Below, piece after piece: positions 19,966-33,805 of a DNA stretch of 64,000 bases. The stretch's first letter is position 1, and each line of letters begins with the position of its first letter. The stretch comes from Schizochytrium sp. TIO01. Lineage: Eukaryota; Sar; Bigyra; Thraustochytrida; Thraustochytriidae. Position numbers and translations under genes: made by a program. The DNA lies in the NCBI GenBank assembly GCA_004764695.1, contig SMSO01000010.1:61454-125453 (forward strand), given 5' to 3'. The notes under the pieces were generated by a model. It was not told the origin of the DNA. It ran no database searches and saw only the letters and a list, made by a program, of their open reading frames with translations.

Positions 19966-22900
19966 GTTGGTAATCCTATCGTCGGTTCTGCTCAAGAATC
20001 CGGAGCCCTCTCTTCCCTGCGAAGACAAGGGAGGCGAAACGAAACGTCTGGCTGGGAGCAGCAGCGGTCTGAGTGAAGCGCATAGGCAGCAGCTTCTGGA
20101 GCTGTCCGTTGTGGTGGCGAGCTGAGCTCTGTCCGCTTTCTGCCTCCTCGCGCTTCGCTGTCTCCTTCCCGCTAAGCCTCTTCTTTCTTCAGAGCTGGTA
20201 CCATCCATGTGCGCACTGTGCTCGTGAAAGAGAGAGATGCCTGCTTAAATGCGCTTACCGCTGTGAAGAGGTGCGTGAATGAGAGGTTTGGAGTGCGCTC
20301 ATTGATTGATTCATTTGATTTAATTAGATTGATTGATGGATTGAATGATGGGAGTCGTTGTTTTTTTGATCACTGGAGCCCACGAAAGCACAAAACACAG
20401 ACTGCTCAGTGAGACATGCGCATCGAATTGGACTCCAGCAAGGAATTCACGGACCTCGCAGAGGGCATCACGGGCGGCGAAATCGACCTCAGAGCAGAGC
20501 CGAGAGCCAATCAATGGGGAAGGTCAGAGAGTAGAGGAGGGGATTGGAGAACAGAATACAAGAGAAGAGAGTAGAATAGACTAGAACAGAGTAGACGAAG
20601 CCAGGTGAAGCGAAGGAGTGGCTATCTCCTCAGAAATCATAAAACTGGGTCGGTTGTTTTTCATAAAATAACTTGAAAGGAATCTTTGCGTTCAATATCT
20701 CACCCTGGCTATTTGTATAAATAATAATATAAATGAATATACGTATATTATATATCATATAATACATGTCTTGAATCTGCTTACGCTCGCGCTGTTGCAG
20801 TATCTATCTCCACGAGCAATTTTCAGCACTAAACTCGAAGGACCTCGAGAACGTGCTCTGTACGCCTAAAGTGGTATGTGTCCGTCGTCGATTGCCACTT
20901 TTGGGATATTCATGGTTCTGGCCACCACGTATCAACCAACTTCTTTTGAAGCCTTGCAGCTGACTGCTCAGTGGCACAAAGTGCGAAGCGCACAGTATAG
21001 GAACAGCCAACGTCTCCCTAGCTTTTACTAGAATCAGTCCTCCTTCAGTGCAGTACACACCCCAGTTCAATGCTCGCTCTCTTCCGCCGCAGTTCACTCT
21101 AAGTTCTGTATTTCTGTGCTCATTAAGTAGGGTACACAGGTCGTATGTCCCACGTAAGAAGTCTTCAGGGCGTACTTGCGCTCGAAACTTGACTTCGAAG
21201 ATGGACCTATGACTACCCTCCAGTTGGCGGCGATGGATGAAAAGCCGATGTGGAGGCAAGCTAGCCAGCTGTTGACAGTCATAACGCAGGAACACCTCGG
21301 CCCAGCTCTAGGGGACCATCTGGCCACTCAATCCCACGGCTAAAAATAGCGAGAGACCTTCCCAAAGACATTTTCGAAGAGCGTTTGAAACTTAGTGCGG
21401 CGTAAGAATAGAAGCTAACGGTGCGCTGCCGCACACGTACATAGCATAGATACATACCTTACTCTTCGACGCGTAGTGCGGCGAAACCTGCAGACTGTAA
21501 TGGTAAATTAACGCATATTGCTCAGACCGCCTTACTTTCAGATACTTTCGGGACAATCAATCACAGTGTGTTTTCCGGTTTCGCGCGTCGTTTGACTTAT
21601 TGGTCGCTGTTTTATATTCAAGATCAAGATGGCGAGCCCCCCAATATGAATAGACAGAGCGAAAGAGGAGGTCTGAAGCTTCAGGCCTCAGTTGATGACG
21701 CCAGGATTGATTAAAGCGATGGAGGAGCGAGGCAGTGGCCAGTTATGAGCAGGGCAGCAGTGCAACTTGGACCATCAATCGATTGGTGGCGAGCCTTCAA
21801 AAGTAGATTACCATTTTTGCTAAGCACAATTCGCTCCCACACAGAACACAGAAGGCGGTAGGACGTGGATAGGCACCCTAAGTGCCACTTAGTTACTTAC
21901 TCTCGTGCGGTCCTTTCCTTCCTTATGACTTCGTGCGTTAGCTGGCTAGTTAGCTGGCTAGCTAGCAGTAGGGCGCCTGGTGAATTAATTAACTCTTGTG
22001 AGAGGCAGACAGAAATCGAGCAAGCTCAAATCTCATGAGAAGCGGGCTTTCTTTCTAATCTCTTCAACAAAAGAGAGCCCTGGAGAGGGGATCAAAGAGC
22101 TAAGTAAGTCTTTTGGACTTCGGTTGGGACCCATAGCTATATTCGCAGAGCGGCTTCTTCGTGTCGGTTCGACATGTAGCTCGTCTTTCAAGTGGCCGAG
22201 AGGCGCGCTCCACCCATTCAGAGTCCGGCGGCTTACAGATAAATGCTCTTGCGATCTTGAAAAAGCTCAAACGGCCTATCGCAGATTGGTCAGAATTCGC
22301 AGCAGCGACTAAGGAGGGAGATAGAGAGATACCCGTAACGTCCAAGTACACTCAACGCAGATGCCACGAGAAGATGGATTAATTAACGAACATTGATTTA
22401 TCGTGGCGTGCTTGGACCCTCCAGACTTAGAAGCTGCCTTCGTCCACGCACATTTATTCATTCATTCATTCATTCATTTACGCACTCACTCGATCCTTCA
22501 ATACGCAAATGAATCAATGAATGAGCGGCCAATCATACAAACACGCGAACGAACGAACGCTCCGCCAATGCTTAAGCTCTTCGAAAGAGGCAGCGATGTT
22601 TCCTTCATCTGCCCGCCCTTGAATGGGCTGTTACACCAATTTACTCATTCTTCAATTCGTTCCTTCATAGCTACTTTGCACTCAAATCTCTCCATCCCTC
22701 GCACGTCTAACGTCTCTGTGTGACATGGATTCCTTCCTTCCTTCATACGTGGGATGAAGACCCCTCTGAGACGTGCTAATGATGGCTGATATCTTTCTTT
22801 CTTTCTTTGCCTGGCCAGTGGATGGCCTGTGGCGGTCTGGCTCGCACTCGCATGCATGTTACATCACGTACCGTCGACTCTTCTTTTTTCTTTCCAGAGA

Positions 22901-23849
22901 GATAGATAGCTAGCTAACTAGGTAGGTAGCTAGGTGCCTAACGGGCCCCAGGAGTTTCGCCTTCTCCAACAAACTCCGAGGCGCTTCGGGTTTGGGTCGA
23001 AAGCGAAGAGAAGGCTTTTAAAGCTTCGTTAACTTTGAAGAAGGAAGCGCCTTTTTGAAATCTATCTACTACCTACCTATCGATCTTTTATCTTTTATTC
23101 TTTCTTGGTTTATTTCTCGAACTGAAAAAGCGCTTCATCTTTTTTTCTTTCCCTTTTTAATTTTATTTTCATTGTTTTCATTATTTTCATTTTCAACATT
23201 TAAAAGAGTGAAAAGGAAGTTTTATTTTAAATTATACTTAATTTAAAAGATCATTTGCTCGATCGATAATACTTAAAAATAAAAAATCAATCTCTTCAAA
23301 AGCTAAAAGCAAAAAAGCTGGCACTTTAACAAAACAAATTATTATTTAAAACATCATTTTCCTTCTTTTTGTATAAAAAGCGACGTGGCAGCGAGACCGG
23401 CCTACGGGTACCCCCACAGCTTCTTGTACTCCGCTCGAACCGCAGTCACAGGAGGGCGGAGGAAGAGCTACAGTCCGTCATGGAGACCTGCGGAGCCCCC
23501 TTGGGGTGCGCGCAGGTCCAATCTTCCCGACCTGTAGCGAGCCAGCCAGCGATTAATCAATCAATCGACATCAATCAAGTTGTGATCAAGTTGTAATCAA
23601 AGGAATAAATGAATAAATGAATCCATGAATCAATCAAATTGAAATCAAATTGAAATCAAATTGAAATCAAATCAATCAATGAATCAAAATCTAATCATGA
23701 AGAAGCAGGCACCTCCGCAAAAGGAAGGCGAGTTCACGGAAAGACTTAGCTCAGAGTGTGCGAACGAGGTGGAAAATCTGGAAGGAAAGCCGAGGGACTC
23801 CTTCCTGCCCTTATGGCGCGGGGACTGCCTCGAGGAGGAGTTAGCAACA

Positions 23850-23937
23850 ATGAATGAATGAATGAATGAATGAATGAATGAATGAATGAATGAATGAATG
23901 AATGAATGAATGAATGAATGAATGAATGAATGAATGA
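23850..23937. repeat. AATG tetranucleotide microsatellite
   Basis: About 22 perfect units of TGAA. Confidence 0.95.
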
Positions 23938-24233
23938 AAGGAGCCTGAGGGGTCGGTCTGTCAATCAAGGCTACAGCTTCGTTCGACTCGATCGATTCGC
24001 TTCTTTCTTGTGCAGGAAAGTAGAGGACCTGCACTGCTTCGCTTCGCTCGCTTCTCTTCGCTTCTCTTCGCTTCGCGCCGGAGCTCGCCTCGTCGAAGAT
24101 AAGCTTCGCGCGTACTCGTGCTCGTCAAGATCTTCCTTCTGCAATGCATGTTGAGTCGTGGATTGATTCGTTCATTCGATCGTTCATTCGATGGTTCAAG
24201 AATTCAAGAATTCATGAACTCATTGATCCATCG

Positions 24234-24234
<1 letters not shown>

Positions 24235-24324
<90 letters not shown>
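24235..24324. repeat. GATT tetranucleotide microsatellite
   Basis: About 22 perfect units of TGAT, only 300 bp from the AATG array. Confidence 0.95.
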
Positions 24325-27300
24325 CATTCGTTGTCTCGAGCCGCCGCTGATCGGCATCACGACCAAGCGCAGCAGTCGGCACGGGCGAGACATGACTGCA
24401 CGCAGCGACGAAATGTCTTCTGCCGTGCGTGGCACACACGAAGCGCGAGCGAGTCCCATCCAAGGTCCACGGAGAGACAAACCGACAGAGACATAAATAC
24501 AGAGTCAGAGATACAGGTCCTGATGAACTGGGAGTGGAGAGGAGAGCAACGCGCGGATGAGCGATCGAGGCGAAGGAGATAATCAATCAATCAATCAATC
24601 CATCCTCTGCGGAGAAGAACGCCATGATCGCAGCGGTGACGATGGTGCCGGGGCCGTGATGGTTTCCAGGCAGCGCAGCAGGGAGACCGCCGGTGCTCCA
24701 GCGCTCAGGAAGGTCTTGCCCACGAGAGGCTGTCCCGTGGCCCTCGCCGGCGACCGCAAGGACGGGCTACATGTCCAGGCGAAGGAGGGGGAGGAGGAGA
24801 AGAAGAAGAAGAAGGAGAAGCGCAGGAGGGCCGCAGGGAAAGAGAGCGTCAGGAGCAGCAGCGACGCGGGATCGACCAAGTTATTCGCTGCTGCTGCTGC
24901 TGATGCTGCTGCTTCGCCGATTGATGCACTTTGAGCGAGCGCAATTCTTGGTCAAGATTTGTGAAGCCCACAGAAATGCACGCAGCGCACAGGAAGAGGG
25001 TGGAGAAGACCGGCGCCACCTTGTTCTGATTGTTGTTGTTGTGGTGGTTGTTGCTGTTGAGGTGCATCAGATAATGCTGGTATCTCAATTACATTTCGAT
25101 TTGCAATGATCAAAAGATCCACGGCGGAAGCGAAGAAGACTAGAAAGCGAACAGGGGAGGATTTGAGCATTGAGTTTTGCAGCTATCCACTGTGATTTAT
25201 AGAGCTGCATACGGCGAAGCCGCCCCCCCAAATGGTTCGTGAAGCACGCCGTCGAGTTCTTCTGTGGGCTTCGCGCCTTTTTTTGAGGTCAAGGCAGGAG
25301 AGCTTGAGTGATAGAACTGAAAATTGGAGAGACTTTAGATTGTAATAATAGCGAAGGCTGTGGAGGAGTTGGGGTCTCGCAAAGTCTGCGGTAATTGCCA
25401 ATATGGAAGAAGAGTTTCACCGGCCACTGCAAATTCCAGCCCTCAAATTTGAATCTCGAGAAGAATGGATGCTCATGATGAAATTGAGGCAAGCAGCAAT
25501 CTATTTATAGGACTATATCACCTTTCTTGAATCAACTTTTTGTATTCACTTGCTGAGGCACTGTACTGCACTGCAGCGAGCCATGATTTGATTACATTTA
25601 AATATTTAGCACATTTCATCCAAGAAGCTTAGTTTTGGTTGCCTGTTCGCGATTCTTCTATCATCCTTTCTCATCCTTTCTGTGGAGTGCCATGGACACA
25701 TGCTCAGGGTTCCCTGTATGGTTCCCCCGTGAAGAGAATACTAGGAACTCAATTCTCGGTAATCTTGAGATTACTGCTTTCACTTGAAGAAAGGATGGCA
25801 GAAAATCTGGACTCGAACGCGATCCAAGACGTGCATCGCGGCGAGGCTGTCTCATTCTTCTCGACGTGCCGCGGTTAACTGTTTTTAAAGGGAGTCAGTC
25901 TTCGAATATTGCGATCGCACTCAGCACAAGAAGATACAATGTGTATGTGACAAAGATACTTTGTCAGGAGAGCAAATGTGACTTGTATATAATAATAGAA
26001 ATTAAGATGAACACGGTTTTCGCAAGGATACATTATCATATCTCCTCAATTTGAACAATCCAATGGCCATCTGTCCTACTTTGAATCTCTTTTCCTTCCC
26101 CGTTGAGTTTGCGCTACTTGTCTGCTTTCCAAATTCTCCCTCGCGACTTTTCATTTCCAACTTTGTAATGGAGAGTTTGGATAAATATATACATAATACG
26201 TGGGCATCGCCGCCGCACGAGTTCGATTTAAGTAAAGGTTCCTCCCTCATCAGCGGCCGTCCGCGCCTCCGACGGGCATTCGGTGTATTCCTGTGACGAT
26301 TTGCTCAATCTCGCCAATCTTTTTCGCGCCATTCGATCGAATTCGAAGTCCAAGACTGCTTCGGAGGCAGACTTTCCAGTTGCTGATTGGGTACGCGGTA
26401 CTTTTAACGCGGTTTTCGCAGGACTTCTGTGCTGGCGAATCTCAATTCGATGGCCAAGTTGCTGCATTCAACGAATTGCAATTCGTCTGTTGCTTTTTTC
26501 GCAAGGAGTTCCGAGTCAGAACAGAACAGAACGGAACATAGAACACAGAACGCAGAAAACAGAAAAACAAGCATCATTTGGTTTGAAAAATTAAACATAA
26601 AACAATTAAAAAAGAAAGAGAAAAAGGAAATATTCAATCCTAAAGCTGATCGCAGAATTACATGTGGCCCTTTCCAGAGCGTGGCGGAATGAATCATTCA
26701 TTCAATGAATGAATGAATGAATAAATGAATAACCATTGATAGATTTCCAGAACAGAGGCAAACGAAGCACAAAGACCAGGCTGTTCTGGGTTGTTCAGAA
26801 GAATCTGTGGTGCTGGCTGGCTTGGTTGGCCTTGATTGCGAACTCGACTTAGAGGCGCGTTCTGTTTGGGCCATTCATTCTCTTGCGCCAACAACGGTTT
26901 TGAGACCTTCCTCTTCGACGGGTTTGGACTTCCCAACCATAGAAGCGCGAGTAACTAAGAGAAGAGAAGTTAGACCAGTATGCTAACTAATTCTGGAACC
27001 AGGCGCGAAAGCTTTGGAAAGGAAGGCCAAAGGTACTCCGCGGAGCCTATTGAGACGGCCGTGCTTATGAAGTTATGAAGCTGCAGCGCAGTTTTATCCT
27101 CCCCATTCGGAGCCTTCGAGCAAACTGAGATTTCTTCATATCGGTTCGTGTCCGAACCTCTCCACAAAGATTGCCGTTCAAGACAGAAATGCAATGCCGA
27201 GATCGGATGGGAACCCCAAAAATGGAATGAAATGTCACTGATCTTCATTCCCGAAGCTTTCTATGCTCTGCTGTCTATGAATGTTTATATGTATGTATGT

Positions 27301-27780
27301 ATCTTTTTACGGCGAATGATGTTGGTTCAATGAGAGTCCGAGCGTCAGCCAAACAAGGCTCTCCTTGCGCGTGGCTTTGGCGGCTGCGACACCTACGTTC
27401 TTCCAGCTTGCCACTATCTACGCTCTTTTTCTCTTTGCGCTGCTATTTTTTTAATATTCATTGATTAATGTTTTTTAGAAGTATACAAATAGTCTGAAAT
27501 AAGAAATTAAAAACGTTTTTTTTTTTTTTTTTTTTTTCTAATCACCCTTTTTCTTTTATAAATAAATAAATTGCGTTGAAGAAGAAAGAGAAAAGAAGAA
27601 GAAGAAGTTCGGTTTTTAGATCATTGCTCCACCTGCGCTTTCAGGGGGATTTAAAAAAAGTAAAGTTAATATATTATTTATTTATTTATTTATTCTAGAA
27701 ATGAAATTTAAGAACGAAACTTAATTGAATAGAAAGTGTGACCAAAATAATGAGATAGAGCAGAGTTTCACTTTTCCCTC

Positions 27781-27806
27781 TTTTTTTTTTTTTTTTTTTT
27801 TTTTTT
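27781..27806. repeat. Poly(T) tract, 26 nt
   Basis: An uninterrupted T run. A similar run of about 22 T lies at 27,516-27,537 and another of 21 T at 29,881-29,901. Confidence 0.93.
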
Positions 27807-28591
27807 CTCTCGCTGCCAATCAGCAATTAAAATAGCAAGCAGCGACTTTCTTCTGGGAACGCCTCTTGTTCAAACAACGTGGACCGCATGGCCTTTGCTT
27901 GAGCAGGCACGCCAGCCATGGCTCCGTACCCCTCAGTACTCCCGACCCTTGGGCCTAGTTCTGCTTAAACCAATTCAGTTCCATATTCTTCAGGACACCA
28001 CTATGCTGCATGCTGGTCTCAGGAAGAATAAACAAGATCAAGAACAACCTCAAGATAGGGGACAGGATAAGAAGGGTTCATAGCAGGGTATTAAAAAATA
28101 AGAATTACTGTTTTCGAATAAACTAAACTCACTTTAATTTTAAAGTGTATATAGATATATATATAAAGTGGACTCTTATCCTCTGAATTTTGAAGCAAAG
28201 AAAAGCGCGGATGGGCAGAATCCGCCTCTTTCCAAGGCCCTCGCATCTGAGCCGGCAGCTCATTCATCGCCCGTTGCGAACCAAACGCTGCGAACCGCGC
28301 AACTGCCGTCGAACAGCCCCGCAACCGCTTACACGTAGACTTTGGCCAGAGAGCGGTCGCCCTCGCTTATCCTGCCGCTTTCGGGGTCCCTCAAGAAAGA
28401 AAGAAACCAACCCAAGCAAGCAAGCAGGCAAGCCACGGCAGGTCTAAGCACAAGAACAATAACCAGCAGAATAACAAGCACGAGAACAAGAAAAGATTAC
28501 ACCGCGGCTCGTCCCTCAGTGCGTATCGCGCAAACAGCGTCGCGGTTTTCATTGCCTTTCTCCTTCTATGCCTTCAAGATCTTCGTCATCT

Positions 28592-28672
28592 TCATCTTCA
28601 TCGTCATCTTCATCTTCGTCTTCATCGTCATCTTCATCGTCATCTTTGGCTTCATCTTTGGCTTCATCTCCT
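28592..28672. repeat. ATCTTC/ATCGTC imperfect trinucleotide repeat
   Basis: About 80 bp of TTC, ATC and GTC triplets in degenerate 6- to 12-bp order. On the - strand it reads as an acidic Asp/Glu run, but no gene around it is convincing. Confidence 0.8.
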
Positions 28673-28847
28673 CCGCTGTGCAGCATGCGCTGAGCGACCC
28701 TCGCAAAGTCGGGCGAAAAGGGCGCCCAAGGTATCGCAGAACGATTCTGGAGCTGCATAGCGAATAAGCCAATCGTGGAGGCCGGCTTCGGCGACTTGGC
28801 TGGCTTCGGGCGACGCGGTGAGCGACGTCGCTGGAGCCCGTCGCGGC

Positions 28848-28946
28848 CCAGGACGCTCAGCTCATGCTGGACGCTCAGCTCATGCTGGACGCTCAGCTCA
28901 TGCTGGACGCTCAGCTCATGCTGGACGCTCAGCTCATGCTGGACGC
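28848..28946. repeat. 18-bp minisatellite (GACGCTCAGCTCATGCTG)
   Basis: Just over five perfect tandem copies. The unit is a multiple of three, so all six frames read through it (for example SVQHEL on the - strand). Confidence 0.95.
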
Positions 28947-29056
28947 TCACGCGGACCCCTGTGCCCGTTTGAAGGTCACTCTGTGACAGCGGCCTCGAGG
29001 GGACAAGCCTGAGCGGCAGAGCTTTCTGCTGCCGGGCGTGGACTTCGTGGAGAACT

Positions 29057-29100
29057 GCAGCAGCAGCAGCAGCAGCAGCAGAAGAAGAAGAACAACAAGA
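29057..29100. repeat. CAG repeat followed by AAG/AAC triplets
   Basis: Eight CAG units then mixed AAG and AAC triplets. One + frame reads Gln8-Lys3-Asn2-Lys3 and stays open from 29,013 to 29,297, without an ATG. Confidence 0.85.
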
Positions 29101-32100
29101 AGAAGTATTACGACTCCCGCGTCTTCGAAGCGGATCGACGCAGATCAGTGCAGCGACAGGCGACGATTGCAAGCGAGGATCTCGTGGCCAGCCAAGTGGC
29201 ATTGCAACAAGCAGCAGCAACAGCAATTCGGGGTTACAGAGAATCAAGAGGTGCTGAGCGCCGAGGAGCTGACTGCCAAACGGATGAATGAATGAATGAG
29301 TGAACGAATGAATGAATGAATGCGCAAAAGACGAACTTTGATGGACTCTAACTCACCCCGCGAGCTAGGCCTCGAAGCGAGTGGATAAGCGTGGATCCGT
29401 TGCAGGAGAGCGAGCTAGCTATTGAATACATTGTGGCAGGCGACGTGGGTGGATCTCTGGTGTGGCGAGAGCTAGATATTTTGTTGGTCCGTTCGCTCGT
29501 TCGCTCGTTGGTTTGTGCTGTTCTTGCTTCAGGAGGAGGGACTTCAGGAGAAGAGATCGCATTAGTAGTTGAGGGCCATCTCGATCTTGACTATCATGGG
29601 CGCGATCCCCGTTCTTTTAAGAACACGATGAGCACTCCTCCCAAAACTGGGATTTCCACAGGGGCGCCTTTATCGTCCTCCCTTTTAGTTTACCCTCATA
29701 GGAGTCGTTTATTCAACAACAGGGAACTTAAGTCTATCCTGTCATGAACATCAACATTTTTGGCAATTTTAATTTATCTATATATTACGTGCATTTATCT
29801 ATCTATTTAAACATTTATTTATTCAATTACTTATTTACTTATGCGAAGTTCGAGATTCTAGGACTTTCCTTTCCTCCTCCTTTTTTTTTTTTTTTTTTTT
29901 TCTCCCTTTTTTATTTTTCAAATAAAATAAACCTCAAGTATTTATTATTATTTTAAATTAAAATATTTCAAAAAAAGGGGGAAAAATGGGGAAAAAAGAA
30001 ACACGCAATCTTCCTCCTCGTTCCTAGTAAGCCTCCATCCGCATTCAATGCAAATACAAATGCAATGCAAATGCAATGCGATGCGAACACACTGACTGAC
30101 TGACTGGCTGACTTATACGGCGCAGCGCAGGACGACAGCTGATCGAAACAGACGAAGATAAGATATCTATGCGTGGCATGCGCCATTCAGAAGAGGCATG
30201 GAGATGCAATGGAGACGATCGGGTGCATGGAATCGCCGCCCTCTTCAGAACCCTCCGCAGAGGATCTGTTTCGGGGTGCCATCAAGCAGAGGCGCGGAGC
30301 CAAAAGTCATGCAGCGCTCCAGGCCTGGGCCCATCGACGAACTGAGTGACTGCCTGATTGCTCAGTCTGTCAGTCTGTGTGGCTGTCTGTCTGGCAGCCC
30401 ACATCGCCGCCGCCTCCAGGCCAGCGAGCGTACCAAGCTTGATCACGAAGAGCAGACAAAGTCAACGCGAATATCTCAGAACGAATGGAATGATGGATCC
30501 CCGTTCGCAGTGAGCGAGTGAGTGGGTGAGTGGGTGAGTGAGTGAGTGAGTGAATTCCCAGCTGTGCTTGTCTCGAGTGACTCCCAGGCCACGCTCATAC
30601 AAGTATGTCCTCCTTGCGGGTAAGAGGCCGATAGCGAGGCCTAGCGATCGGCCGGCTAGCGATCCGCTAGATACGCTTTGAAGGACCCTATTGAAAAAGT
30701 GGAGATGCACGTCGTTTGCGTGCTTCTTGATGGTGCTCATGGCGCTGGTCGTGGCGCCGGCATCGTTGAGCAGAGACGCACGAAGAGGATTACTGGGTAC
30801 GGTCGCTCTTTTTCAGTCTCGTGCAAGCACGCGATGGATGGGTGGATCGATCGATGGACGCATGGATGGAGAAAGAAATAGAAATAGGTGGATCAGATCA
30901 GCTTGCGAGTTCGATTTTGGGGGTTTTGAAACTCTTAGGTTCCTGCAGAAGTGGCGTCGCCTAGGACTTGCCTACCTTTTATTCGTAGCGACACCTATGT
31001 TCTGACCGCTTTAGAGGAGAGTGAAAGGGAAAGGAGAAATGACCATTCTGGAACACTTAGGAGTATTCCTATCTTTGTGGCTAATACCAGGACCACTGAA
31101 GAAGCCAGGGTGGGAAGTTTTATGCGAGTCGTTAAGGAAAACAACGCACTGTTACTAGCTATAGCTAGCAAGTAAGTTACTCAAGGGTTTCAAATAACCA
31201 AAAAAACAGCGATGCTTTTGTTATTGTGCGACGCAAACTAGGCATTTATTTCCCGGCTCTTATTCCGCAGCCCCCTGCATAGCGGCCTCCTACAAAGCCA
31301 AGTTATTTACTACAGCCACGGATGCCTAAGGCTCGCACCTCCACGGCCATAACCGCACGATCTTGGCCGGCCTGGCAGAACAAGCAGGCTCCTCTTGTTA
31401 TTGCTCTTGCTCTTGTTTGTTCTTCTCTAGAGACAGAGGTGGCGCTGCTTTTGCTTGCTCTGTGAGCGAGCTCGGGGTTTTTAAGTTCACGTTTGCAAGC
31501 ACGCCTTTCTTCCAGAACGGGTTATGAAATATGAATGAAAAAGTTTATCTTGATATACTTTTTAGTTATTAGAATACAATTCAATACAAGCTAATAAAAG
31601 TAGTAGGTAGGTGATTGATCATCAATAATAGCGGGTACCAAGGTAGTACCTGTAGCTAGGCGGGTAGTACTTAGATTATAACACGCAGTGGCTTTAGTCA
31701 GAGGTAATAACTTAAAGTGTTTGGAGAATGGTATAATTGCACTGGCTTGGGTTTAGTTTATTTAACGCATGTTTAGAGGTTTTTAACTTATTGGCTCGAC
31801 TGCAGGGAGTACTAAGGTAACAATTGAGCAGGGAACTTGGTTGGTGTGTGTTGGAATTGGGAAAAGGCCTTCAAATCCAGGCTTGGCAGATTGTGGTCCA
31901 ACGCTGCACGGACCAGCGGCGGTACGTGATAGAAGCGTGGCGGAAGCGGGTGCTTCTCGATCATCTGAATTGTTTATTGACAGCCGTTCCTCGCGTGTCG
32001 CTCGCAGCCAGTGCTTTTTGAGGTATGCAGAGAAGTTGAGCTTTCGTTCTGGTTTCTTGAAAATACCGCTCTTTTCTCTTTACCTTGACTAACGTCGCAA

Positions 32101-32954
32101 ACTGCGAAACTGAATGCGAAAACTAAGGACACCACTCTAGAAATTAATTGGACAAACCCTCTTTTCTTTTTTTGAAAGCCTACAGATCGCGGTTTTGTTT
32201 TGCTGTTTGGATGTACTTTTTATCAGATTTCGAGTTTTCGAAAAGTCCTGCGAAAAAAAAGTAAAAGCAGAAAGAACTGCTGACAAATCCAAAGAAAGCC
32301 GAAGAAGCAATGAAAGATGAGATTAGCCGTCCATTGCATAATCGGCGGTGGCTTTTAGCTTGCTGAGCCAATCACCCGCTGGCTGCTCGCTATTTCTCTC
32401 AAGCCTAACAAAACAGGTCTTCCGTAAGCATTCCGCCGTAGTACACTACCACCAGTAAACCTCCTTTACCATAAATTGTATCTGAAAATGTCATTTAAAA
32501 AAATAAACTTTCCTTTGTGAGAGCCCTCTTCGCATCTTTCTCCGTTCTTTTCCATTTTGTAAAAAAAACGCATGAAAATAATAATGACTTAATAAAATAT
32601 TAATACTGGTATAAAGACTCCAGCCGCTTTTAGTGAAATTCCGTCTCCTCCCATCGGCCTCCGTCTTCTTCTCTCAGCATCTTTCACCGTCCATCTGTTC
32701 AAAACCAAACAATCAGTAATATCGCACAGCAAAAATGCTTGACTGATCGATTGAATAAATAAATAAATCAATGAATGAATCATTCAATAAATGAATGAAT
32801 GAATCAATCAATCAATGAAGACCAAACTCTATGTTAGCTATCATACCCTAAAAGCCTAGCTAGGTGAAAAATAACTGCGAGGGAACCAGAAGAACCGAGA
32901 TCCCTCTGTCTCCAAGGACATCGAAGCAGATAGACGGACATAGACAGACAGACC

Positions 32955-32990
32955 TTGAGACCTTGAGACCTTGAGACCTTGAGACCTCCA
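32955..32990. repeat. GACCTTGA octanucleotide repeat
   Basis: Four to five perfect tandem copies. Confidence 0.9.
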
Positions 32991-33236
32991 GAGTGCTCCC
33001 TCCTCCTTCTGCTGTTATCGTTGTCGCACTCGTGCAGAGTGCATTCGTACAGATGCCGCCTGAAGCCGTGGCATGAGCCTGTCTGAGACGAGCTTGCATC
33101 GGCATGGACAGAGCGAGAGAGCGTGCGTGCGAGCTGGGACTTGGAGATGGCACCTTCGCTTTGAGCCATGAAGCTCAGGGCCTGGGGCGAGCTTAGAGAG
33201 CCCAGACACTGAGCCAGATGGAGAGACGGGCAGGAG

Positions 33237-33520
33237 AAAGAAGACATAAAGAGATAGAGACATAAGATGGATAAAGAGAGAAAGAGACATAAGATTGATA
33301 AAGAGATAAAGAGACATAAGATGGATAAAGAGAGAAAGAGACATAAGATTGATAAAGAGATAAAGAGAGAAAGAGACATAAGATGGATAAAGAGAGAAAG
33401 AGAAAAAGAGATAAAGAGATAAAGAGATAAAGAGATAAAGAGATAGAGAGAAAAAGAAATAGAGAGATAAAGAGATAGAGAGAAAAAGAGATAGAGAGAA
33501 AAAGAGATAAAGAGATAGAC
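33237..33520. repeat. Purine-rich compound minisatellite (AGAGATAAAG / ACATAAGAT)
   Basis: About 280 bp nearly free of C on the + strand. Blocks of AGACATAAGATGGATAAAG and AGACATAAGATTGATAAAG alternate, then decay into simple GATAAA and GAGAAA units. Confidence 0.9.
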
Positions 33521-33745
33521 TCCTCACGTTCGGGTTCATGGGCGTGGGAAGAGAAGGTCGCCAGAGAAACCTGCGAAGACAACCGCTGGGGAAGTCAAGC
33601 GTAACGGCCAGGACAGAGGCGGAGACTGGCGAAGACGCGCAGGGGCACGGCTCGGCTCGATTCTAATCCATTGAGTTTGATTGGATTCCGATTGATTTGA
33701 TTTGATTTGATTTGATTTGACTTTATTTTAAAAAAAAGAAAAAGA

Positions 33746-33805
33746 GTTTGAAGCATTTGAAGCATTTGAAGCATTTGAAGCATTTGAAGCATTTGAAGCA
33801 CTAGA
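33746..33805. repeat. 9-bp repeat (GAAGCATTT)
   Basis: Six perfect tandem copies, 25 bp after a TTTGA pentanucleotide array at about 33,690-33,720. Confidence 0.92.

Noticed and set aside
20804-21295. 163-codon - frame in non-repetitive DNA
   Set aside because: Length is within chance expectation for this window and no family resemblance was seen.
28549-29247. 232-codon - frame with five SVQHEL repeats and an acidic run
   Set aside because: Held open by an 18-bp minisatellite, a CAG array and an imperfect trinucleotide repeat; the remaining parts resemble nothing.
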